NCBI RefSeq assembly: GCF_046127645.1
Contig: NZ_CP175919.1
Origin: Clostridium_F caseinilyticum
GTDB taxonomy: Bacteria; Bacillota; Clostridia; Clostridiales; Clostridiaceae
DNA: 64,000 bases
Strand: one strand, 5' to 3'
Shown: positions 34,159-40,322 of the stretch, one piece after another
How positions within the stretch are numbered: the first letter of the stretch is position 1
Layout of the letters: every line of letters starts with the position of its first letter
The notes under the pieces: generated by a model
What the model was told of the DNA's origin: nothing
Databases searched by the model: none
The model's input: the letters and a program-made list of their open reading frames with translations, nothing else
Program-made: the position numbers and the translations under genes

Positions 34159-34443
34159 ATGAATAATAAAAAAGCAATAATACAAAATGAAATTGCTTGG
34201 GATAAAGGTATTTTCCAAGTGACAAATAAGTTGCCATTTAATTCATTTGATGAGCTTGATGAAAAGGGCAGAGAAGATTTTATAAGGGATAAAAATGCTA
34301 TAGAATATAGCCATACATTAGAGATATTAATCGGCGGACAAACAAAAGTAGGTTTTTCAATTACTAATTTTTATGAAGATATAGATAGTGACAAAATTTG
34401 CGAGTATAGTGCAAAATATTTTGCTACTAAGGCAATAAAATAA
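34159..34443 (+). pseudogene. C-terminal remnant of a SAM methyltransferase
   Basis: The 94-aa frame contains LPFNSFDELDEKGREDF, AIEYSHTLEILIGGQTKVGF, ITNFYEDIDSDKICEY and the ending FATKAIK. This is the usual C-terminal third of a common Firmicute class I methyltransferase (IGGQ...GF.ITGFYED...FIATRAIK). The Rossmann half with motif I is absent and no ribosome site precedes the ATG, so I treat it as a fragment. Confidence 0.65.
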
Positions 34444-34510
34444 ATTTAGCTTTATTAATCTTAAATTATAGATTTTATATCTAAGGCTAGAATTTAAAAA
34501 AATTTATTAG

Positions 34511-34553
34511 AATACCATATTATTAAAATTTAAATTATATGGTATTTTTTTAT
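34511..34553 (+). terminator. Terminator after methyltransferase remnant
   Basis: AATACCATAT pairs with ATATGGTATT, followed by TTTTT. Confidence 0.7.
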
Positions 34554-34719
34554 GGCTTAATGAAACCTTATTTATAGGTATTCATTAAAAGTACTATAAT
34601 ATGAAAATCATTCCTAAATATTAAAATTTAGAGAGTTATTTATAAAATAAAGAATAAGTGTTATAATTTTTGATGATAATGAAATTTGTTATCAAAAATC
34701 ATAAAAAGGAAGTGTCTAT

Positions 34720-34956
34720 ATGTTTTTTAATAGAAAAACTGCAGGAAAAGAAATAGAATTAAAAGTAGAAGGAATGATGTGTAATCATTGTGAAATTGCA
34801 GTTAAAGAAGCTATTCAAAAAGTAGATGGAGTAAAAAAAGTAAAGGTAAGTCATCTTAAGAAAAAAGCTGTTATTACATTAAAAGAAGGAAAAGATGTTG
34901 AAGTTTCTGATTTAATAAAAGCTGTAAAAACTACAGGATACGATGCCTTTGAATAA
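34720..34956 (+). CDS. Heavy-metal-associated domain protein, CopZ-like
   Basis: A 78-aa HMA ferredoxin-like fold with the metal motif GMMCNHCEIAV (MxCxxC form) and DGVKKVKVSHLKKKAVI. CopZ-type chaperones deliver Cu(I) to P-type ATPases; no ATPase or CsoR is encoded nearby, so metal and partner are inferred from family. AAAGGAAG precedes the ATG, and a long terminator hairpin follows. Confidence 0.88.
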   Translation: MFFNRKTAGKEIELKVEGMMCNHCEIAVKEAIQKVDGVKKVKVSHLKKKAVITLKEGKDVEVSDLIKAVKTTGYDAFE

Positions 34957-34990
34957 TAATATTATAGATTTATAAGTGCTGTTGCACTAT

Positions 34991-35054
34991 AAAATGGAAC
35001 ATATATGAATAGACTCTTTTTACTTATGTCTATTCTATAAGTTCCATTTTATTA
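34991..35054 (+). terminator. Long terminator hairpin after CopZ-like gene
   Basis: AAAATGGAAC (34991-35000) pairs with GTTCCATTTT (35041-35050), with inner arms GAATAGAC/GTCTATTC. Confidence 0.8.
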
Positions 35055-35170
35055 AGTAATTTACACACAATATACTGTTTTCAAAATTTAAAGTTAATGC
35101 AATATATTGTAGAATTTATTCTTAGTGCGATAGCCACTATTAATATATACTATTTTTATAGTTACTGTAT

Positions 35171-35506
35171 TTATTCATCTATTTTAAAACTTTTTATATC
35201 ATCTAATCCTTGGTAAATTTCCTCTCTTGAAAAATTACTTTCATTTAATTCTTCATCACTTTTTTTCAGTAATGTATTGTAAAATTCTACGGCTATTTCA
35301 TATACTTCAGATGAATTCTTTTTTTCTAATTCATCAAAGATTAAATCTTCTGCTTTATCATAATTGCCTTCATAAAATAATTTATTTAAAATAATTTTAA
35401 ATAAATCTGTTGAACTAATTTTTGCGCTATCAATTTCTTTTTCATCTTTTAAAATAGTCTTACCAAATAGTTTTCCTAAATCATCTAGAGATTTTTTAAT
35501 ACCCAT
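35171..35506 (-). CDS. DUF6483-like protein
   Basis: A 111-aa mostly helical acidic protein (MGIKKSLDDLGKLFGKTI, EGNYDKAEDLIFDEL, EFYNTLLKKSDEEL, NFSREEIYQGL), resembling the C-terminal part of DUF6483 proteins. I choose the ATG at 35506, preceded by AAAGGTGG; an earlier in-frame start lacks a site. Function unknown. It lies on the same strand as the ImmA-like gene but 240 bp downstream. Confidence 0.55.
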   Translation of the reverse strand: MGIKKSLDDLGKLFGKTILKDEKEIDSAKISSTDLFKIILNKLFYEGNYDKAEDLIFDELEKKNSSEVYEIAVEFYNTLLKKSDEELNESNFSREEIYQGLDDIKSFKIDE

Positions 35507-35750
35507 ACTATTCCACCTTTTTATATTTAAACTTAATTGATTGATTATAAGTTCTCCGTCAAGATTATTATATATACTTAAAGTATAAACATTATAATAA
35601 TACCACATTTCATCATATTTTAATCTATGAAATTAGTTATATATTTTTTATTATACATGATTTACCTTATGGAAAAATATTATTTTTATTATATTATAGA
35701 ATTTTTTAATTTATTAAAAAAAATCCTTAATAAATTTTGTAAAAATTATC

Positions 35751-36359
35751 TTAGAAACTTATCTTTATATTTTCATAGTTTTTAAGTCTTGAATATGTTA
35801 AATTAGAGCATTTAATATTGGTTAATCTTTTTAGTGCAGCACTTTCTGAAACATTAAAATATGTTGCAATTTCTTTAATAGATGTAAAATTGCTGGTGGA
35901 TATTTTATTTTTAGGCATAAGTATTTTCCCAGCAAATTCATCAGCCTCTAATTCTTCTATATATAAATCCTTTTTTGTTTTACAGTTTTCTGGTAATTCG
36001 TGATGTAATAAATAAATATGACCTAATTCATGAGCTAATGTGAAATTAAGTTTACGGTGGTTAGATATTTTAAATGGATAATAAATTTTACTTTTATTAA
36101 CAACTATTAAAAAATTATTGTTTTCCTTTGAATATACTGTAGCTGCATCGAAATTATTAGATAAATTGCTTATTGATTTTATTTGTATGGGTAAGGTTTG
36201 ACCTTTTTCAATTTCTAATATAAGTTCAACACAATCTAAAGGCCAATGTGTTAATTTAAAATCTTCTATAAAAATTTTCACTCTTTTTTCTATATAATCA
36301 ATCCTATGTTTAGGGATTTTATCTAAAGTATAATACTTATTTTTATAATAATTGTCCAT
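35751..36359 (-). CDS. ImmA/IrrE-family metallopeptidase
   Basis: The zinc-protease signature HELGHIYLLHH (HExxH) lies near residue 110 with a downstream EADEFAGKILMP glutamate helix, followed by a small helix-turn-helix-like end (IKEIATYFNVSESAALKRL). Family members cleave a partner XRE repressor (ImmR) after DNA damage or signalling. The XRE repressor gene is encoded just upstream on the same strand, and a LexA box sits at this gene's promoter. GGAGGGATC precedes the ATG. Confidence 0.88.
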   Translation of the reverse strand: MDNYYKNKYYTLDKIPKHRIDYIEKRVKIFIEDFKLTHWPLDCVELILEIEKGQTLPIQIKSISNLSNNFDAATVYSKENNNFLIVVNKSKIYYPFKISNHRKLNFTLAHELGHIYLLHHELPENCKTKKDLYIEELEADEFAGKILMPKNKISTSNFTSIKEIATYFNVSESAALKRLTNIKCSNLTYSRLKNYENIKISF

Positions 36360-36381
36360 GTGATCCCTCCATATTACAAAA

Positions 36382-36416
36382 GAACAAACGTTCTATAATT
36401 CTATTATAATATGAAT
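36382..36416 (-). promoter_or_regulatory. LexA-type SOS box at the ImmA promoter
   Basis: GAACAAACGTTC (36382-36393) exactly fits GAAC-N4-GTTC, the Gram-positive LexA core. On the minus strand a TATTATAAT -10 lies about 12 bp upstream of it, so the box sits on the start site and LexA would repress. Confidence 0.65.
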
Positions 36417-36451
36417 TAATTTCCAAGTAAAGGAAAAACAAGAATAAATAA

Positions 36452-36874
36452 TTATCTATTCTTGTTTTTATTCAAATAAAAGTTTGCAAATTCTTTTATG
36501 GCTTTAATATCTTCTTTAGATAGTTCACAGGTAACTCTATTCATAATGGTTAAAAGTTCAGAGTCTTTATCATTAATGTTTTTTGCCAATCTTATAGTAT
36601 CAGCAAATTCTCCATTAGCTTTTCTAAAGATATGTTCAGTATATTTTTCGTGTTCTATGCTCTCATCAATATAACCAGCTTTAATCATTAATTCCCCATA
36701 ACTTAATCCAATATGTGGGGCTATTGACTTTAGTATATTAGGGGAAGGGTTTTGTCTTTCACCAGATTCTATGCGAGAAATTTCTGTGTTACTTATATGG
36801 GAAAGTTCAGCAAGTTGTCTTTGTGATAGGCCCTTTTCTTTCCTAATATTCTTTAAAAATTCACCAAATTGCAT
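36452..36874 (-). CDS. XRE-family repressor (ImmR/CI-like)
   Basis: The N-terminal HTH_3 domain (FGEFLKNIRKEKGLSQRQLA, SHISNTEISRIESGERQNPS) and a 70-residue helical tail make 140 aa. Divergent from another XRE protein at 37018 with the promoter region between, the layout of a phage or ICE CI/Cro switch. The adjacent ImmA-like protease is its likely antagonist. TAGGAGGATCG precedes the ATG. Confidence 0.88.
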   Translation of the reverse strand: MQFGEFLKNIRKEKGLSQRQLAELSHISNTEISRIESGERQNPSPNILKSIAPHIGLSYGELMIKAGYIDESIEHEKYTEHIFRKANGEFADTIRLAKNINDKDSELLTIMNRVTCELSKEDIKAIKEFANFYLNKNKNR

Positions 36875-36945
36875 AATATCGATCCTCCTACAAAATAATT
36901 ATACAATAAGTGTTACCAATAGGCAATAGAAAAGCATTGATGAGT

Positions 36946-36975
36946 TTGACAATAGGTTACGCAATCTGATAAGAT
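36946..36975 (+). promoter_or_regulatory. Promoter of the Cro-like gene
   Basis: TTGACA (36946-36951), 18-bp spacer, TAAGAT (36970-36975), ahead of the 37018 gene. Confidence 0.55.
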
Positions 36976-37017
36976 TATATTGTAACTTAATGGAAACGAG
37001 AATAGGGGGAGGAAAAA

Positions 37018-37218
37018 TTGAGGCCTAATAAAGAATATATTTTAGAACTTGTTAATAAAAATAATTGGTCACAAAATAAATTCGCTAAAAAAGCAGGAGT
37101 TTCAAGTGCAACTATAAGCAGATGGATTAATGATAAAAGGGGCGCTGGATTAGAACTAATAGCTGGTATAATTAGGGCTTTTCCTAATGAATCTATAGAC
37201 AAGTTATTTTTTTTATAG
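37018..37218 (+). CDS. Small XRE-family Cro-like protein
   Basis: 66 aa consisting of a single HTH (WSQNKFAKKAGVSSATISRW, then INDKRGAG). The TTG start is preceded by GGGGGAGG. It lies divergent from the ImmR-like repressor and upstream of the DnaD-like gene, as Cro-like early genes do. Confidence 0.82.
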   Translation: MRPNKEYILELVNKNNWSQNKFAKKAGVSSATISRWINDKRGAGLELIAGIIRAFPNESIDKLFFL

Positions 37219-37451
37219 ATATTGTTGCTGTAAGGTTACAAGGGCCAACAGATTAAGAGCAAAAATGGTAGATATGTTTCCTATAAACAAAGTTTTTGAC
37301 TTCAAGGGGAATTTTACTTCCACTAAAGCTCCGAAAATGATTATCTAGGGCATAATTGTTCTTTACTCATACTTTGGAGAAGATGTGAGTATTAGAGCGT
37401 ATAGTCATTGAATAAAACATTAAAATAGTATTGTATAAGGGGGATATAGTA

Positions 37452-38708
37452 ATGGCTAAATACAGACAGCTTTATACAGAATTTTGGAAGGATGGTTTTG
37501 TGGTGGAATTAGAACCAGAAGAAAAATATTTTTATCTCTACTTATTAACTAATGCTAATACTTCACAATGTGGAATTTATGAACTACCTAAAAAAATTAT
37601 AGTGAATGAAACAGGATACAATAGAGAAACTGTGGATAATCTTATTAAAAAATTTGAGGAATACAAAAAAATAATTTATTCAGAAGAAACTAAAGAAATT
37701 ATTATACTAAATTGGTTTAAATATAATGAACCTAATAATATTAATGCTATTAAATGTGTGAATAAGGAACTTAAAAAGATAAAAAACAGAAATTTTGTTA
37801 AAGAATTATATTTTCAATACTCTAAAAATGGATTAGAAGTAGATAAATTATTTTATGAAATAGAAGATAGTTTTATTAAGAACAAAAATAATACAGTTAA
37901 AGATATTTATATCTCCATAACTGATAATGGTAATAGTGACTATGGTTATAAGAATATAGATAAAAATAGTGAATTTGAAAATAAGTCTATAGATATAGAT
38001 AAAAATATTGAAATAGAAACTAGTAAGCATATTGTTAGGGGAGATGAAGGGGCTTATAAGGGCCCTGTAAGTAAAGAAATAATAAATAATAAACAAAAAG
38101 AAATAAATAATAAAGAAGAAGTAATAAGTAATAGTTGTTGTAGTAATAAAGAAAAAGAGAGTAAATATAATAATATAAATAAAAATAGTAATTGTGAATT
38201 TAAAAGTCAAGAAGAGATTAAGTCAAATAATTCCATGAAGAGTTATGAATTCAATAAGGGCATAGATATAACAACAACTACAGGAAAGAACGCAACAGCT
38301 ACAAAGGAAGAAGTAGGTGAAATTGAATCTTGCAGGACTAATGTTAAAAACATAAGGGATGTTATAGCTGTTTTTGAAAATAATATACACAAAATGGCGC
38401 CTATAGAAAGGAAAAAAATTATAGGTTGGAGCAATAAATTTAGTTACGATGTGATTGTTATGGCTATAGAAGAAGCTATATTTAATAATATAAAAAACAT
38501 AGGATACATAGAAAAAATTTTAGATACATGGTTTTCTAAAGGTTTAACTTCTATTGAAGATATAAAATCTTACAAAGCAAAATGGCAAGAAAAAAAGAAG
38601 AAAATAAAATCTAAAGAAAATACTATGGATAGATGGAATGATTTTGAACAAAGGGAATATGATTTTGAAAAGTTAGAAAGAAAGTTACTAGGCTGGGAAA
38701 TGGTTTAA
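37452..38708 (+). CDS. DnaD-domain replication-initiation-like protein
   Basis: The N-terminal winged-helix replication-organiser domain (about 1-110; YRQLYTEFWKDGFVVELEPE, CGIYELPKKII) and a C-terminal DnaD/DnaB_2 domain (about 300-390; IERKKIIGWSNKFSYDVIVM, GYIEKILDTWFSKG) flank a long low-complexity Asn/Lys-rich linker. This is the build of phage replisome organisers that recruit helicase loaders. Start ATG 37452 behind GGGGGATAT. It is followed 17 bp later by the sigma-factor gene. Confidence 0.85.
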   Translation: MAKYRQLYTEFWKDGFVVELEPEEKYFYLYLLTNANTSQCGIYELPKKIIVNETGYNRETVDNLIKKFEEYKKIIYSEETKEIIILNWFKYNEPNNINAIKCVNKELKKIKNRNFVKELYFQYSKNGLEVDKLFYEIEDSFIKNKNNTVKDIYISITDNGNSDYGYKNIDKNSEFENKSIDIDKNIEIETSKHIVRGDEGAYKGPVSKEIINNKQKEINNKEEVISNSCCSNKEKESKYNNINKNSNCEFKSQEEIKSNNSMKSYEFNKGIDITTTTGKNATATKEEVGEIESCRTNVKNIRDVIAVFENNIHKMAPIERKKIIGWSNKFSYDVIVMAIEEAIFNNIKNIGYIEKILDTWFSKGLTSIEDIKSYKAKWQEKKKKIKSKENTMDRWNDFEQREYDFEKLERKLLGWEMV

Positions 38709-38725
38709 AAAAGAGGGGGGTTTTT

Positions 38726-39268
38726 ATGTATAATTTACTTAAAAAATATAGAAATGGGGATGTGGACGCTTTAAATAAAATTATAGAAAATTTTAATCCA
38801 CTTATATTGAAAGAGGCCTCAAGATGGAGAATAGGATGTTATGAGTATGAAGATTTGGTGCAACATGGTTATCTTTCAGTTATAAAAGCAGTTAATATGT
38901 TTAAAGGTGAAGAAAGTAAGTTTGTTCCCTATTGTATAAATGCAATTAAAACAAATTACAAAGCTCTCTTAAAAGGAGAGATAAAGCACCATCGAGAAAT
39001 GCCGGATGCATATATATTAGATAAATATAATGATGAATATATGTTTACTATAGAAGATGAAATAATAGCCTATGAAAAAACACAGAAAATATACGAGGCT
39101 TTGGATAAGTTAACACCAGAGGAACAACAGGTTATAAATGGGTTTTATATTAAAAATAATAGTATTAATAAAGTAGCAGAGGACACAAATAAAACCTATA
39201 ATTCAGTAAGATATACTAAAGATAAAGCAATAAAAAAACTGCAGAAAATACTTGAAGAGCATAGTTAA
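38726..39268 (+). CDS. Sigma-70-family factor (UviA/TcdR/YvrI-like group)
   Basis: A 180-aa protein with region 2 (EYEDLVQHGYLSVIKAVNMF) and region 4 (LTPEEQQVINGFYIKNNSIN, then KVAEDTNKTYNSVRYTKDKA). It resembles alternative sigma factors of clostridial bacteriocin/toxin loci and Bacillus YvrI. GAGGGGGG precedes the ATG. It heads a run of small genes (YvrJ, DUF1659, DUF2922) that commonly accompany such a sigma factor. Confidence 0.85.
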   Translation: MYNLLKKYRNGDVDALNKIIENFNPLILKEASRWRIGCYEYEDLVQHGYLSVIKAVNMFKGEESKFVPYCINAIKTNYKALLKGEIKHHREMPDAYILDKYNDEYMFTIEDEIIAYEKTQKIYEALDKLTPEEQQVINGFYIKNNSINKVAEDTNKTYNSVRYTKDKAIKKLQKILEEHS

Positions 39269-39289
39269 AATTAGAGTGGAGAAAATTAA

Positions 39290-39354
39290 ACTCAGATTCA
39301 TACTTCATCTGAGTAAGTGATTCACACCAAATCGTAGATTTGGGTTCTCTACTT
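39290..39354 (+). promoter_or_regulatory. Double hairpin upstream of the YvrJ gene
   Basis: ACTCAGAT/ATCTGAGT (39290-39297/39307-39314) is followed by AAGT, loop GATTCACA, CCAAATC-GTA-GATTTGG, loop GTTCTCT, ACTT (39315-39354). Read on the other strand, the second structure matches the motif found twice near 23.5 kb. Confidence 0.5.
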
Positions 39355-39373
39355 AAAAGGGTTGGTGAATTCC

Positions 39374-39553
39374 ATGTATGACCAATTAGTAATGCTTATA
39401 AGTAATGTGGGATTTCCTATAGCCGTTAGTTTATATCTTTTATTAAAGATAGAAAAAAAGCTTGAGGAATTAACTAAAGCTTTAAATTCTCTTGATAAAT
39501 CTATACTTTCAGCTATAGATCACCAAAAAGATGAGTATTTCACTAAAAAGTGA
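39374..39553 (+). CDS. YvrJ-family small membrane protein
   Basis: 59 aa with one hydrophobic segment then a helical charged tail: NVGFPIAVSLYLLLKIEKKL is the YvrJ signature. Start ATG 39374; GTG 39365 and TTG 39362 are alternatives nearer to the AAAGGG site. Function unknown; in Bacillus subtilis yvrJ sits beside the sigma factor gene yvrI, matching the order here. Confidence 0.75.
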   Translation: MYDQLVMLISNVGFPIAVSLYLLLKIEKKLEELTKALNSLDKSILSAIDHQKDEYFTKK

Positions 39554-39568
39554 GATACTCACTTTTTT
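39547..39568 (+). terminator. Terminator overlapping YvrJ stop
   Basis: AAAGTGAG pairs with CTCACTTT around ATA, followed by TTTT. Confidence 0.75.
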
Positions 39569-39652
39569 TGGAAAAATCACTGCAGTTTATATCTACTAAT
39601 CATATATATAGGTGAAAACAAAAACAAACAAAAAATAAGGAGGTAACAAACT

Positions 39653-39874
39653 ATGGCAGTGAGTAAAAATCTTTTAGAAAGAAATCTAGCTCTAGAATAT
39701 CAAGATGGATTAGATAAGAAAGGAAAGGCCATCATGAAAAAGGCTACCTATAAAAATGTAAAACTAACTGCAGAATCAGAAGCCATTATGGAGGTAGTAG
39801 ATGCAATAAATCCATTAATGCCAGAGGGTATATCAGAGACTAGAGTAGTAGAAAATTATGTTTTAATAAAATAA
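39653..39874 (+). CDS. DUF1659 protein
   Basis: 73 aa: NLALEYQDGLDKKGKAIMKK, ATYKNVKLTAESEAI and VVENYVLIK match the DUF1659 family. AAGGAGG precedes the ATG. It is regularly paired with DUF2922, as here. No biochemical role is known. Confidence 0.82.
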   Translation: MAVSKNLLERNLALEYQDGLDKKGKAIMKKATYKNVKLTAESEAIMEVVDAINPLMPEGISETRVVENYVLIK

Positions 39875-39933
39875 CATTACAATGATCAATAGACAATTAA
39901 CAATTGTAATTATTCAATAAGGGGGTATATTTA

Positions 39934-40161
39934 ATGAGTACAAAAAAATATTTAAATTTAGTCTTTAGAACTACAGAGGATTCTACTTCAACTGTAAAAA
40001 TTCCAAAGGTTAAAGATGATGTAACAGAAGAGGAAATAAAGAATTGTGGTAAGACTATAGTAGACCAGAACATATTCCAAAATAAAAATGGAGATCTTTT
40101 AAGCCTTAAAGTTGCTAGAATTATAACAACTGACACAGAAGAAATTAAAATAGAAGAATAA
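39934..40161 (+). CDS. DUF2922 protein
   Basis: 75 aa: KKYLNLVFRTTEDSTSTVKI, VTEEEIKNCGKTIVDQNIF and KVARIITTDTEEI fit DUF2922. AAGGGGG precedes the ATG. It forms a small operon with the DUF1659 gene, closed by a terminator at 40166. Confidence 0.82.
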   Translation: MSTKKYLNLVFRTTEDSTSTVKIPKVKDDVTEEEIKNCGKTIVDQNIFQNKNGDLLSLKVARIITTDTEEIKIEE

Positions 40162-40165
40162 TTTA

Positions 40166-40200
40166 AAAGGCTCTCACACTATATTGTGGGAGCTTTTTTA
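40166..40200 (+). terminator. Terminator separating the DUF cassette from the retron
   Basis: GGCTCTCACA pairs with TGTGGGAGCT (one wobble), followed by TTTTTA. Confidence 0.8.
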
Positions 40201-40322
40201 AAATGATTAATTATAGAATATGAAGAAAAAATTCCTATGTTTTCTTTTATATTCTTTTCAATAGTAGGGTAATGATATATAATATTAATAATTTAAATTA
40301 AAAATTAAGGTGGTTTACTATT

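Noticed and set aside
37848..38210. Reverse-strand 120-codon frame opposite the DnaD-like gene.
   Set aside because: It mirrors the Asn/Lys low-complexity linker and encodes only Phe/Ile/Thr runs.
40201..40322. Looked for the usual 5' retron RNA before the operon.
   Set aside because: The spacer is unstructured and AT-rich; no inverted ends or msd-like stem. The structured RNA is downstream.
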